This document shows, piece by piece, positions 38,049 to 47,458 of a stretch of 64,000 nt of DNA; the first letter of the stretch is position 1, and each line of letters opens with the position of its first letter. The notes under the pieces were generated by a model, which had not been told where the DNA came from, made no database searches, and worked only from the letters and a program-made list of their open reading frames with translations. The stretch comes from Thiovibrio sp041675265. GTDB taxonomy: Bacteria > Desulfobacterota > Desulfobulbia > Desulfobulbales > Desulfurivibrionaceae. Both the position numbers and the translations under genes were made by a program. The DNA is taken from NCBI GenBank assembly GCA_041675265.1, contig JBAYUD010000004.1:1-64000 (forward strand), written 5' to 3'.

Positions 38049-38089
38049 TGCCACGGCTCTCCTTGCGGGCGGGGATTCCAGGTTGGGAC

Positions 38090-38117
38090 TTGAAAAAAAA
38101 AGGTATCCAAGTATACT
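38090..38117 (+). promoter_or_regulatory. Promoter of citrate synthase gene
   Basis: TTGAAA (38090-38095), a 16-base A-rich spacer and TATACT (38112-38117). The leader is about 80 bases. Confidence 0.5.
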
Positions 38118-38204
38118 AAACGATTTGAGATGATCTTTCATTACGGTTTTTAGAAAACAGAGGCGAGCCGTCTGATTGAGGCGCTGTCGCAGCGAAGGGC
38201 ACTT

Positions 38205-39509
38205 ATGGGAAACGTGGTTGTTGGGAAAGAAACAGCGGAGTTGAAGCTTAACGGTAAGGTCTACCAGCTGCCGGTTGTTGTCGGCAGCGAGGGGGAAAAG
38301 GCCATCGACATCCGGGCCTTGCGCGCCCAGTCCGGCTACATCACCCTGGACAGCGGCTTCATGAATACCGGCTCCTGTTGCAGCAGCATCACCTTTCTCG
38401 ACGGGGAGCAGGGGATTCTCAGCTATCGCGGCTATGCCATCGAGGATCTCGCCGAGCATTGCACCTTTGTCGAGGTCGCCTATCTCCTGGATCACGGCAG
38501 CCTGCCCACCCAGGCGGAACTGAGTAAGTTCAGCCAGATGCTCGGCAAGTACGCCATGGTCCATGAGGACATGATCCGCTTCTTCGACGGCTATCCGCCC
38601 AACAGTCCGCCCATGGCCATTCTGTCTTCCATGGTCAATTCCCTGTGCAGCTTTTACCCGGACATGCTGGACAACCCCCTGGAAAACATCGACAAGATGG
38701 CGGCCCGGCTGCTCTCCAAGGTGCGGACCATCGCCGCCTTTTCCTACAAGAAATCCATGGGCCAGCCCCTGGTTTACCCCCGGCATGACCTGAGCTACTG
38801 CGCCAACTTTTTGAACATGATGTTCGATTCGCCGGTCAAGCCCTACGAGATCAACGATACGGTGGTCCGAGCCCTGAACAAGTTGCTGATTTTGCACGGC
38901 GACCATGAGCAGAACTGCTCCACCGCCACGGTGCGGGTGGCGGGCAGCGCCCGGGTCAATCTGTACGCCTCGATCTCCGCCGGAATTAACGCCCTGTGGG
39001 GGCCGCTCCACGGCGGGGCCAACCAGGCGGTGATGGAGATGCTCTCCCAGATCCACGCGGAAGGCGGGGATTATAAAAAATATATCGCCAAGGCCAAGGA
39101 TCCGGCCGATCCCTTCCGCTTGGTCGGTTTCGGGCATCGGGTTTACAAGACCCACGACCCGCGCTCGCGGATCATCAAGAAGGCCTGCGACGATGTGCTG
39201 GCGGCCTTGAACATCTCCGACCCCCTGCTGGACATCGCCAAGGAGCTGGAAGAGGTGGCCCTGCGGGATGAATATTTCGTGGAGCGAAACCTCTACCCCA
39301 ACGTGGATTTTTACAGCGGCATCATCTACCGGGCCATCGGCATCCCCACCAATATGTTCACGGTGATGTTCGCCCTTGGGCGTCTGCCCGGCTGGATTGC
39401 CCATTGGAAGGAGATGTGGGACGATCCCGACTGGCGGATCAGCCGCCCCAGGCAGATTTACGTGGGCCCCAAACGGCGGCCCTTTGTGCCCCTTACCGAG
39501 CGGGCCTGA
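38205..39509 (+). CDS. gltA: Citrate synthase (type II)
   Basis: 434 residues. It condenses oxaloacetate with acetyl-CoA at the head of the TCA cycle. The N-terminal beta region (AELKLNGKVYQLPVVVGSEG) and length match the hexameric GltA type. Catalytic residues are in NCSTATVRVAGSA, GPLHGGANQAV and GFGHRVYKTHDPR, with the Asp downstream (PNVDFYSGIIYRAIG). In sulfate reducers it may serve oxidative or biosynthetic use. It stands alone, with its own promoter and terminator. Confidence 0.95.
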   Translation: MGNVVVGKETAELKLNGKVYQLPVVVGSEGEKAIDIRALRAQSGYITLDSGFMNTGSCCSSITFLDGEQGILSYRGYAIEDLAEHCTFVEVAYLLDHGSLPTQAELSKFSQMLGKYAMVHEDMIRFFDGYPPNSPPMAILSSMVNSLCSFYPDMLDNPLENIDKMAARLLSKVRTIAAFSYKKSMGQPLVYPRHDLSYCANFLNMMFDSPVKPYEINDTVVRALNKLLILHGDHEQNCSTATVRVAGSARVNLYASISAGINALWGPLHGGANQAVMEMLSQIHAEGGDYKKYIAKAKDPADPFRLVGFGHRVYKTHDPRSRIIKKACDDVLAALNISDPLLDIAKELEEVALRDEYFVERNLYPNVDFYSGIIYRAIGIPTNMFTVMFALGRLPGWIAHWKEMWDDPDWRISRPRQIYVGPKRRPFVPLTERA

Positions 39510-39540
39510 AAAGAACAGCCGGCTGGAAGGATGACAGGAT

Positions 39541-39579
39541 AAAAACGGGTTGGCCGCAGGTGGCCAACCCGTTTTTTTT
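39541..39579 (+). terminator. Terminator after gltA
   Basis: Stem ACGGGTTGGCC/GGCCAACCCGT with a short loop and a run of eight T residues, 36 bases after the gltA stop. Confidence 0.9.
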
Positions 39580-39721
39580 GTGCCATGATCCGGTGTCGGC
39601 GGGCATTCGACCCCCATCACAATAAAAAATAGAAAATGCTCAAGTTTTGCGCGCAGGATGTCGATACAGGAACAGGTAAGTTTTTTTCTTGAGAATCGGC
39701 ACAGCAGTCGTGGGGGAGATT

Positions 39722-40729
39722 ATGCGGATCAACGCTCTTCTTTCAGGTTTGAGTCCTGTCGCGGTCAGGGGGGGAGAAAATCCGTCTCCTCTTTCCGGCG
39801 GCGCGGCGGGAAGCGCAAGGCAAGACAATGGTTCGGCGGATGTGTTCGTGCAGGGGCAGCCTTGGAAGAACATGGCCACCGCAAGTCCGGCCGCTACGGC
39901 GGGGGCCAGGCCCTGCGGGTGCAAAACGTGTCCGGCCTGCGCGGCGCAGGCCTATGCCGAACAGGCCGGGGTGAAAAAGGATGTTCCCGTTCCTGCGGTG
40001 GCTGCTGCGGAACAAGAAGAAAAGAGAGCGGAACCTTCAGGCGTACGCGGAGAGATAAAATCCGCCCCGGTGAGCAAGGGACAGGAGACCGCTGGGCAGG
40101 AGACCGCCGAGCCTGTAAAGGAAAAACCACAAGCGGCCACCGGGCCAAAAAGCGCGGACGGCGAGGTGCTTACCCAGGCGGAGCGGCTTCAGGTAGCCGA
40201 GCTTGAGATGATCGACACCAAGGTCCGTGCCCATGAAATGGCGCATCTGGCCGCCGCCGGTTCCTATGCCACCGGGGGCGCCAATTTTCAATACGCGCAA
40301 GGGCCTGACGGGAAACAGTATGCCGTGGGCGGCGAGGTTGGGATCGACACCGGAAAGGAATCGAGCCCCGAGGCAACCATCAGCAAGATGCAGACGGTGC
40401 GGGCCGCGGCCCTGGCGCCGGCTGACCCCTCTCCCCAGGACCAGAAGGTCGCGGCCAGGGCTTCCCTGGTGATTACCGAGGCCAGCCAGGAGTTGCAGAT
40501 GGTCCGTCTGGAGCAGACCAAGGGGAAAGCGGAGGGCAAGGCGATCCCCGAGGCCGGGTCGGCAGGGGCATCTCCTTCCGCAACCGGGGAAAAGGGCGCG
40601 GTGTCCGAGGATCAGCCCGGCAAGGAAGAACCCTCCGGGCAAGAGCCACCCCCGAAAGGGCAAAATCCCGCCGCCGCCATCATGGCCGGACTCATGCGGC
40701 CGCCCGCCCGGTTTCATATCGCCGTCTGA
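39722..40729 (+). CDS. SprA-related putative metalloprotease-like protein
   Basis: 335 residues from ATG 39722 (GGGGGAGAT upstream). The central block is the SprA-related domain: VRAHEMAHLAAAGSYATGG, with an HExxH-like HEMAH zinc motif, then YAQGPDGKQYAVGGEVGIDTG. It is flanked by long Ala/Pro/Glu-rich low-complexity arms. A CGCKTCPAC cluster near residue 65 could bind metal. There is no signal peptide. Such proteins are widespread in gram-negative bacteria, but the function is not established. Confidence 0.75.
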   Translation: MRINALLSGLSPVAVRGGENPSPLSGGAAGSARQDNGSADVFVQGQPWKNMATASPAATAGARPCGCKTCPACAAQAYAEQAGVKKDVPVPAVAAAEQEEKRAEPSGVRGEIKSAPVSKGQETAGQETAEPVKEKPQAATGPKSADGEVLTQAERLQVAELEMIDTKVRAHEMAHLAAAGSYATGGANFQYAQGPDGKQYAVGGEVGIDTGKESSPEATISKMQTVRAAALAPADPSPQDQKVAARASLVITEASQELQMVRLEQTKGKAEGKAIPEAGSAGASPSATGEKGAVSEDQPGKEEPSGQEPPPKGQNPAAAIMAGLMRPPARFHIAV

Positions 40730-40742
40730 TCGGCACGGGGAG

Positions 40743-40946
40743 TTAAATCACTCCGCACATGGCCTGGTAGTTTTCGCATTCCCGCTGACAGCGAAATGGG
40801 CACGGTTCCGTGTTGAACCATTTCTTTCTCGGGCACCAGTAGCGGTCCTTGTACGGCTCGTTGCACCCTTTGCTCGTGATTTTTTGCCTCTCCCTGGCTC
40901 CGAATCGAACCACATCGCCGAGAATCGAAAACCGAATGATTGCCAT
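40743..40946 (-). CDS. Small cysteine-rich protein
   Basis: 67 residues starting at ATG 40946, chosen because AGGAGG lies 7 bases upstream. It begins MAIIRFSILGDVVRFGARERQ. Six cysteines follow in the second half (KGCNEP, RYWCPRK, EPCPFRCQRECENYQAMCGV), likely for zinc or an Fe-S cluster. No family recognised. It ends 13 bases from the SprA-related gene, convergent. The strong ribosome site and skewed composition support a real gene. Confidence 0.6.
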   Translation of the reverse strand: MAIIRFSILGDVVRFGARERQKITSKGCNEPYKDRYWCPRKKWFNTEPCPFRCQRECENYQAMCGVI

Positions 40947-41198
40947 TCCGATACCTCCTGCCTGTGCGGGCTGATCATGGGCTTCCGTGCCCATCTGTTA
41001 CCCTCTCTATCGGCAATGTCGCACCCTTGGTAAAGGACTTATTGACTTCTGATAATGGCTGGTGTTAATAAATACCCTTTATCCTTGCGCCTGGGCGAGG
41101 TGTGTTGCCACACCGCAGAGTGTATTCTCCTGATTTGCTTGTAAATCCCGCCAGTCGCAACGAATACAGCCACGATTTTTTCAAGGGAGATTGCGTGC

Positions 41199-42503
41199 AT
41201 GCGTACTGATATCCTGCATAGCGGCGCCGGGGAGTTGACCTACGAGATCCGCAACATCGTCAATGTCGGCGAGAAGTTGCAGAAGCTGGGAACCAAGGTG
41301 TACTGGGAAAATATCGGCGACCCCATTGCCAAGGGCGAAGAGATTCCCCAATGGATGAAGCAGGTCGTTGCCGATCTGGTCATGGAGGATGCCACCTACG
41401 GCTATTGTCCGACCAGGGGGATGCTGGCGACCCGCGAGTTTCTTGCCGCCAGGACCAACAAGCGCGGCGGGGCGCAGATCGGCCCCGATGACATTATTTT
41501 TTTCAACGGCCTGGGTGATGCGATCAGCAAGGTCTTCGGCTTTTTGCGCCCGACCGCCCGCGTGGTGGTACCCTCGCCCAGCTACACCACCCATTCCTCG
41601 GCGGAAGCGGCCCATGCCGGAGACCGGCCGGTAACCTACTGGCTGAACCCCAATAATTTCTGGTATCCGGATCTCGATGATCTGGAAAAACGGATCAAGT
41701 ACAACCCCGCCGTGGCCGGCATCCTGATCATCAACCCGGACAACCCCACCGGCGCGGTCTATCCCGAGGAGATCCTGCGGGGCATGGTGGCGCTGGCCCG
41801 GAAGTACGACCTGTTCGTGATCTGCGACGAGGTGTACCAGGCCATCATCTACAACGGCCAAAAAACCCTGCCCCTGGCCGAGGTGATCGGGGATGTGCCC
41901 GCCATCTGCATGCGGGGTATTTCCAAGGAAATGCCCTGGCCCGGCTCCCGCTGCGGCTGGATCGAAGTCTACAACGCCGACCGCGATCCCATGTTCGCCA
42001 AGTATGTGACCTCGATCCTCAATGCCAAGATGGTGGAGGTCTGCTCCACCACCTTGCCGCAACGGGCGATTCCGGCCATTCTCAGCCACCCGCAGTATGT
42101 CCCCTATCTGCAGGAGAGGATCAGCCGTTACGAGAAGTTTTCCAACATCGCCTACGAGGCTCTGAAGGACATCGACGGCGTGCTGGTAAACCGGACCAAC
42201 GGCGCGTTTTACATGAGCGTGGTTTTCAAGGAAGGGCGGCTGAACAGCCGGCAAACCCTCTCCATCGGCAGCAAGGAGGTCCGCACCCAGGTGGAGGCTC
42301 TGGTGGGTGGCCCCAATGTGGCCCATGACAAGCGGTTTGTCTATTACCTGCTGGGGGCCACCGGCGTCTGCGTGGTGCCGCTTTCCTCGTTTGCCACCGA
42401 GTTGCAGGGCTTCCGCATCACCTTACTTGAGCGCAACGAGGAACGGTTCACCGAGATTTTCAAGATCATTGCCGATGGGATCAATCAGTACCTGAACTCA
42501 TAG
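41199..42503 (+). CDS. PLP-dependent class I/II aminotransferase
   Basis: 434 residues. Fold-type I motifs are clear: YWENIGDPIAKGE, TYGYCPTRGMLATREFLA, INPDNPTGAVYP, VICDEVYQAIIY, and the PLP Lys in MRGISKEMPWPGSRCGW. Aspartate/alanine-type transaminase chemistry is expected. The exact substrate pair is not certain. AAGGGAGA precedes ATG 41199. It is a single-gene unit with a bidirectional terminator after it. Confidence 0.85.
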   Translation: MRTDILHSGAGELTYEIRNIVNVGEKLQKLGTKVYWENIGDPIAKGEEIPQWMKQVVADLVMEDATYGYCPTRGMLATREFLAARTNKRGGAQIGPDDIIFFNGLGDAISKVFGFLRPTARVVVPSPSYTTHSSAEAAHAGDRPVTYWLNPNNFWYPDLDDLEKRIKYNPAVAGILIINPDNPTGAVYPEEILRGMVALARKYDLFVICDEVYQAIIYNGQKTLPLAEVIGDVPAICMRGISKEMPWPGSRCGWIEVYNADRDPMFAKYVTSILNAKMVEVCSTTLPQRAIPAILSHPQYVPYLQERISRYEKFSNIAYEALKDIDGVLVNRTNGAFYMSVVFKEGRLNSRQTLSIGSKEVRTQVEALVGGPNVAHDKRFVYYLLGATGVCVVPLSSFATELQGFRITLLERNEERFTEIFKIIADGINQYLNS

Positions 42504-42521
42504 CCCCCGAGGTCTGTGTTA

Positions 42522-42563
42522 CAAAAAAAAGCCTCTTTCCTTTGCGGGAAGAGGCTTTTTTTG
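42522..42563. terminator. Bidirectional terminator between aminotransferase and DUF1003 genes
   Basis: Stem AAAAAGCCTCTTTCC/GGGAAGAGGCTTTTT with a TTTGC loop. An A run on one side and a T run on the other serve both convergent genes. Confidence 0.9.
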
Positions 42564-42597
42564 TTAGAGCGTGCCCGTGTGTTCAGCTAATTTTTGG

Positions 42598-43074
42598 CTA
42601 TGTGGAGCTCGGTCCGGCGATGCTCTTTTGCTCCTGCAACACGGCAAGCAATCGATGTATTTCAAGCAGAGCCGCATCCTGCGCCGCCAAGTGTTCGAGA
42701 ATGGCGCGGACCTCATGTTCGGCCCTTTTATTGATCAGGTAATCGTTGTGTGCCTCCAGCCGGTCTCGATTGGCCTGCCGGTTCTGGCTCATCATGATGA
42801 TGGGCGCGGCATAGGCGGCTTGCAGGGAGAGGACCAGATTCATGAAAATGAAGGGGTAGGGATCCCAGTGGCGCACCCAGGCGGTAATATTGACAATAAC
42901 CCAGATTGCCAGGATTATTGTTTGGATGATGATGAACCACCAGCTCCCCAGATTTGCTGCAACCCAGTCGGAGGCTTTTTGTCCGAAGGTCAGTTGGGTT
43001 GCAATGATTTGGTTGACGTTTTGTACCGGCGGATGCTCGTGTTTGAATGGTTTGGGAAATTGTGGTTTGGTCAT
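42598..43074 (-). CDS. DUF1003-family membrane protein
   Basis: 158 residues. Two membrane helices (SWWFIIIQTIILAIWVIVNI, and the one after the WDPYPF turn: FIFMNLVLSLQAAYAAPIIMMSQNRQ) are the DUF1003 signature. The C-terminal tail is helical and cytoplasmic. The function is unknown. ATG 43074. Confidence 0.85.
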   Translation of the reverse strand: MTKPQFPKPFKHEHPPVQNVNQIIATQLTFGQKASDWVAANLGSWWFIIIQTIILAIWVIVNITAWVRHWDPYPFIFMNLVLSLQAAYAAPIIMMSQNRQANRDRLEAHNDYLINKRAEHEVRAILEHLAAQDAALLEIHRLLAVLQEQKSIAGPSST

Positions 43075-43110
43075 GTTTGCTCCATCTTCGTTCCCATGGC
43101 CTTCAAGTCT

Positions 43111-43917
43111 TTATGGTTTCTTGGTGGAAAGCACGATCTGCTGCATCTCGAGTTTGACCTGGCGGTTCTTCACCTCGGCGAGGCTGAACGAGGCTGCCTT
43201 GTCGCCGATGAAGATGTGGTACACTTGGATCGACCCCGGAAGCTGTTTGTTGCGGCATTTTTGGACAATCACTCCGCCATTGTTCCCCCGATAGCGTTTT
43301 TCGATGATGAGGTTGGGGAAATGCTTTTGGGTCAGCAGCACATCGATGGGCGGTTTTCCCGGTGCGGCCTGTTTGTCCGCGATGCCGAGGATGGATTTCA
43401 GGGTTTTGCCGATTGTCCCGGTGAGGCTGTCTTCGGGGGCATAAAAATAACCTCTTTGCGAACTCTTGTCCTTGTCCGCGGTCAGGGTGACAAAACGGGT
43501 GGTCAGTTGTGATTGGCCGTCGCGGCCAAGGATGGATCCTTCTCCCTGGGTCGAGACCACACGCCAGGGCCGGGGGTAGGTGAAAATCAGGCCGGTGTTG
43601 TAATCGGTGAAGATCTGGGCCTGCGGCTGGGGCGGCGGCTGCGGCGGAGCCGGTTGCGCTTCCTGGGCCGGAGCACCCCCCTTGTCCGGTGGCGTTTCCT
43701 TGACGGTTTGCGCAGCCTTTTCCTGGGGGATGAGGGAAACCCGTTTCCCTTTTGTTTCCGGGTGAGCCGTTTGGGCGGGCTTTTCCGGCTGGGAGCTTTT
43801 GCCTGTTGTTGTCTCTTTGTCCGGGCGGGAAGACGGGTCATGCACCGGGGGCAGGGTGCATCCGTTGGCAAGGAAAACAAGGGCGAGCAAGGTTGGGATA
43901 CAGGTATGTTTTTTCAT
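43111..43917 (-). CDS. Lipoprotein with Pro/Lys-rich linker
   Basis: 268 residues from ATG 43917, with CGGAGAAA upstream. A lipobox (LALVFLANGC) ends the signal peptide, so the mature protein is lipid-anchored at its Cys. A Pro/Lys/Thr/Gln-rich linker (about 25-115) precedes a compact C-terminal domain (TDYNTGLIFTYPRPWRVVSTQGEG; NLIIEKRYRGNNGGVIVQK). No family assigned. DUF1003 follows 36 bases later on the same strand. Confidence 0.7.
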   Translation of the reverse strand: MKKHTCIPTLLALVFLANGCTLPPVHDPSSRPDKETTTGKSSQPEKPAQTAHPETKGKRVSLIPQEKAAQTVKETPPDKGGAPAQEAQPAPPQPPPQPQAQIFTDYNTGLIFTYPRPWRVVSTQGEGSILGRDGQSQLTTRFVTLTADKDKSSQRGYFYAPEDSLTGTIGKTLKSILGIADKQAAPGKPPIDVLLTQKHFPNLIIEKRYRGNNGGVIVQKCRNKQLPGSIQVYHIFIGDKAASFSLAEVKNRQVKLEMQQIVLSTKKP

Positions 43918-44053
43918 GGTTTCTCCGTGGCCTCGAACATGCGGGGCTGCATGGAAAGGTGTACCGCCGGGCGTGGGGGCTGTCAATCGCAAAAAAGAAG
44001 CCAAAGAACGCGGGGACAGAAAAAGATGGACGTCCCTGCCTTTTTTTTTTAAC

Positions 44054-44090
44054 ATCACTGCCTCACAGTATCAGTGCAAGGTGCAGTGAT
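44054..44090 (+). other. Inverted repeat upstream of trpS
   Basis: ATCACTGC (44054-44061) and GCAGTGAT (44083-44090) form a perfect 8-bp stem around a 21-base loop, 65 bases before the trpS start. It could be a leader hairpin or an operator. No Trp codons in a leader peptide were seen. Confidence 0.35.
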
Positions 44091-44155
44091 AATCCGGCGG
44101 CTTACGCCCGGTTGGGCAACATCCTCCGCCTGTCCGCTATCAAGAGAGAACTGTA

Positions 44156-45121
44156 ATGAGAATTTTATCCGGGATTCAGCCCTCTGGCCAGCTCCATATC
44201 GGCAACTACTTCGGCATGATGCGTTCCATGATCGCAAGCATGGATTCCAGCGAGCTGTACGCCTTTATCGTGGACCTTCATGCCCTCACCTCGGTGCAGG
44301 ATCGGGAGCGCTTGTCGCGCGGCACCCTGGAGGCGGCCACGGATTTTCTCGCCCTGGGCCTTGACCCGGAGCGGTGCATCTTCTGGGTGCAGTCCGACGT
44401 GCCCGAGGTCACCGAGCTGACCTGGATTCTTTCCGTGCTCACCCCCATGGGATTGCTGGAGCGGTGCCATTCCTACAAGGACAAAACCGCTAAAGGGGTG
44501 GCCGCCAGCCACGGCCTGTTTTCCTACCCGGTGCTCATGGCCGCCGACATCCTGCTCTATCAGGCCGAACGGGTGCCGGTGGGCAAGGACCAGAAGCAGC
44601 ATCTGGAGGTGGCCCGCGATATCGCCATCAAGTTCAACAACACCTATGGCGAGACCTTTGTCGTGCCCGAGCCGGTCATCGACGACAACCTGGCCACCAT
44701 CCCCGGCCTGGACGGGCAGAAGATGTCCAAATCCTACGGCAACACCATCCCCATCTTCGCCACCGAAAAGGAGCTGAAGAAAAAGGTCATGGCCATTGTC
44801 ACCGACGCCACCCCGGTGGAGGAGCCCAAGGATCCGGAGAAGTGCAATCTCTTCAGCCTCTATAAGCTCTTCGCCCCACCGGACCGGCTGGCCGAGGTGC
44901 ATGGCCTCTATGTGAACGGCGGGGCCATGTACGGCAAGATCAAGCTGGAACTCCTCGATCTGCTCTGGGAATATTTCCGCGAGGCCCGGGAGAAGCGGGA
45001 GCAGTTGCTGGCCGATCCGGGCCAGGTGCGGGATATTCTCCATCGCGGCGCCGGCAAGGCCAGGGAAAAGGCGATCGTCACCCTGGATATGGTGCGGGAT
45101 CGGGTTGGCTTGAGGTATTGA
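44156..45121 (+). CDS. trpS: Tryptophanyl-tRNA synthetase
   Basis: 321 residues, normal for bacterial TrpRS. Class I motifs: PSGQLHIGNYFG (HIGH region) and GQKMSKSYGNTI (KMSKS). ILLYQAERVPVGKDQKQHLE is also typical. ATG 44156. A methyltransferase gene follows after 33 bases on the same strand. Confidence 0.95.
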   Translation: MRILSGIQPSGQLHIGNYFGMMRSMIASMDSSELYAFIVDLHALTSVQDRERLSRGTLEAATDFLALGLDPERCIFWVQSDVPEVTELTWILSVLTPMGLLERCHSYKDKTAKGVAASHGLFSYPVLMAADILLYQAERVPVGKDQKQHLEVARDIAIKFNNTYGETFVVPEPVIDDNLATIPGLDGQKMSKSYGNTIPIFATEKELKKKVMAIVTDATPVEEPKDPEKCNLFSLYKLFAPPDRLAEVHGLYVNGGAMYGKIKLELLDLLWEYFREAREKREQLLADPGQVRDILHRGAGKAREKAIVTLDMVRDRVGLRY

Positions 45122-45154
45122 GGGGAACTCAAATCATCTTGGGGGGTAGTTGCC

Positions 45155-45868
45155 ATGGCGGAGAACAATCGTGATTTTGATGCCACCAAACATTTCGATG
45201 CAAACCGTGCAAACGTCTATGATGCAAAAATCAGGAGAATTGTGCCTGGTTACGAGGCGATGCATGATCTTTCCCTGAGCCTCCTCCATAGCCATTTCCC
45301 TTCACAGGCAGAGATCCTTGTCGCCGGGGCCGGCACAGGCCAGGAAGCTGTTTCGTGTGCCCAGGCAAACCCCTCCTGGCGGATTACCGGGGTGGATCCG
45401 ACGGAAAAGATGCTTGCCGTTGCCAGGATCCATGTCGAGGATTTGAATTTATATGACCGGGTCCAATTGCATCTGGGCTGGGTTAAGGATCTGCGCAACG
45501 AGCTGCCCTTTGATGCCGCCACCTCGATCCTTGTCATGCAGTTCATCCCCGACAACGGGGCAAAGGAGGAATACCTGCGGGAAATATCCTCCCGGCTGAA
45601 ACCAGGAGGGAAGTTCATCATCATTGATTTGGTCGGAGACAACACCTCCAGGGAATTCGAGGTGTTTCTCGCAACCTGGAAGGCAAGGCAGCTTCGTCTG
45701 GGGGAGGATGCCGAAGAGGTTGAGAAGGACTTCGCGCACATCGTCCGGGACATCCGGTTCATCACCGAAGACAGGATGAACAGCTTGTTGCGGGAGGCCG
45801 GGTTCAAAAATATCCATAAATTTTTTCAGGCCTATCTTTTTTGCGGCTGGGTCGCGGAGAAGGCATAG
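45155..45868 (+). CDS. Class I SAM-dependent methyltransferase
   Basis: 237 residues. Motif I for S-adenosylmethionine is ILVAGAGTGQEAVSCA, then ITGVDPTEKMLAVAR (motif II) and LKPGGKFIIIDLVGD (motif III). The N-terminus (FDATKHFDANRANVYDAKIRRIVPGYE) resembles small-molecule methyltransferases of the UbiE/Tam type. The substrate is not known. Confidence 0.8.
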   Translation: MAENNRDFDATKHFDANRANVYDAKIRRIVPGYEAMHDLSLSLLHSHFPSQAEILVAGAGTGQEAVSCAQANPSWRITGVDPTEKMLAVARIHVEDLNLYDRVQLHLGWVKDLRNELPFDAATSILVMQFIPDNGAKEEYLREISSRLKPGGKFIIIDLVGDNTSREFEVFLATWKARQLRLGEDAEEVEKDFAHIVRDIRFITEDRMNSLLREAGFKNIHKFFQAYLFCGWVAEKA

Positions 45869-45945
45869 GAAAACGCCAAAACAAGGGGCCTCCGTGCCCA
45901 TTTTGTGTTCCCCCGGGTGATGCCCGCAAGGCTCGCCCTCTCTCC

Positions 45946-47139
45946 TTACGATTCTTCCTCCCTTTTTTCCACCAAGGCAGCCGGCACAATGCTGCCGCTG
46001 CCATAGCGGTCGCTGATGGTGTCGATCGCCTTGTAGAGGCGGCAATCCTTCAGCCTGGTCCGACTCTGGCCGAACAGGGACAACTGGCCCGACGCCTCGG
46101 CCGGGATCAGGTTGGAAAGCGATATCCCCAATAAGCGGATGGGGCGCAGGGTGATCTCGGTTTTGGCCAGCAGCCGGCATCCCGTCTGGTAGAGCGACCT
46201 GTCGTCCGCCACCGCCTCGGCCAGGGTGAGCGAGCGGGTCACCTGCGCGAAATCCCGGTATTTGACCTTGATGGTCACGGTTCTGCCAACCAAGCCTTTG
46301 TCCCGCGTCCGTTTGCCCACCTTGATACACAGGGCCAGCAGCTCCTGTTGGATCCTTTTTTTGTCGCGCAGATCCTCCGCAAAGGTCTCTTCGTGGCCGA
46401 TGGACTTGGCCTCCTGTCTCGGTTCAACCGGACGAAAATCGATGCCCAGGGCCGATTCGTGCAGCATGAGGCCTGCCTTGCCGAATTTGGCCGTGAGGAT
46501 GGCGAGGGGGATGCGGCGCAGGTCGCCGATGGTTTTTACCCCGATCATGGCCAGGGCCTCCCTGGTGGTATGGCCCACTCCCCACAACCGGCCGATGGGC
46601 AAGGGGGCGAGGAAGGATTCTTCCTCGCCGGGAGGGACAATGGTCAGGCCGTCCGGCTTGTTGAGGTCGGAAGCGATCTTTGCCACCAGTTTCGAACCGC
46701 CGACCCCGGCCGAGACGGTGAGGCCCATGGTTTCTTTCACCAGCGCTCGGATCTGTATGGCAATATCCTCCGCCGTGCCCATCAGCTGCCGGCTGGCCGT
46801 GACATCCAGGAAGGCTTCGTCCAGGGAGAGGGGTTCCACCAGCGGGGTGAAGCGCTGGAAGATATCCATGATCCGGCGGGAAACCTCCTGATACCGCGCC
46901 ATGCGAACCGGGAGAAACACCCCCTGCGGGCAGAGCTTTCTTGCAGCGAGCAAGGGCAGGGCCGAATGGACCCCGAATTTTCGCGCTTCATAGGAGGCGG
47001 CGCAAACCACCCCGCGATTGCTGTTGCCGCCCACCACCACGGGCAACCCCCGGAGGGCGGGATTGTCGAGGATCTCAACCGAGGCGTAAAAGGCATCCAT
47101 ATCGAGGTGGATGATGCGGCGGTTGGCTGGGGGAGTCAT
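45946..47139 (-). CDS. dinB: DNA polymerase IV (Y family)
   Basis: 397 residues. Error-prone translesion polymerase. The catalytic acidic residues are in IIHLDMDAFYASVE and SLDEAFLDVT, with YEARKFGVHSALPL and AGVGGSKLVAKIASDLNKPDGL between them. The little-finger region ends at EKREEES. No beta-clamp peptide was noted. No LexA-type box was recognised upstream. Confidence 0.93.
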   Translation of the reverse strand: MTPPANRRIIHLDMDAFYASVEILDNPALRGLPVVVGGNSNRGVVCAASYEARKFGVHSALPLLAARKLCPQGVFLPVRMARYQEVSRRIMDIFQRFTPLVEPLSLDEAFLDVTASRQLMGTAEDIAIQIRALVKETMGLTVSAGVGGSKLVAKIASDLNKPDGLTIVPPGEEESFLAPLPIGRLWGVGHTTREALAMIGVKTIGDLRRIPLAILTAKFGKAGLMLHESALGIDFRPVEPRQEAKSIGHEETFAEDLRDKKRIQQELLALCIKVGKRTRDKGLVGRTVTIKVKYRDFAQVTRSLTLAEAVADDRSLYQTGCRLLAKTEITLRPIRLLGISLSNLIPAEASGQLSLFGQSRTRLKDCRLYKAIDTISDRYGSGSIVPAALVEKREEES

Positions 47140-47417
47140 GGCTGCGGAAACGTCTCTTTCTGAATTGGCGGGCGAATGGTTTTTTTCATGATATCCGCTT
47201 CGGTCGTGGATGCAAGGAAACGATTGTTTTGCGTGCGGAGCAGTGTTGCCGGAATGGCGAAAGAGTTTCCATGGTGTCAGCAGGATGACAGGTGGAGCGG
47301 GAAAATTTTTCCCTTTATGCCGGAGGGACGGTGTCCGGGAATACGCTGGGTCTATTTACGGTAAATATTATTTTTTCTTTTAATTTCAGCATGATGCGTT
47401 TTATTTTTTGTCTATTC

Positions 47418-47432
47418 CCTTGCCAGGCAAGG
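47418..47432 (+). promoter_or_regulatory. Palindrome upstream of the sigma-54 promoter
   Basis: Perfect palindrome CCTTGCC-A-GGCAAGG centred at 47425, about 60 bases before the predicted start. It may be an enhancer-binding site for a sigma-54 activator. Confidence 0.45.
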
Positions 47433-47458
47433 CCTCCGGCTGGGTGATCTTTCGCGGT

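Noticed and set aside
37371..39620. A very long minus-strand open frame (about 749 codons) across citrate synthase and thiE
   Set aside because: Only its last third is real (thiE). The rest is the antisense of gltA, whose plus-strand protein has all catalytic motifs. High GC keeps antisense frames open.
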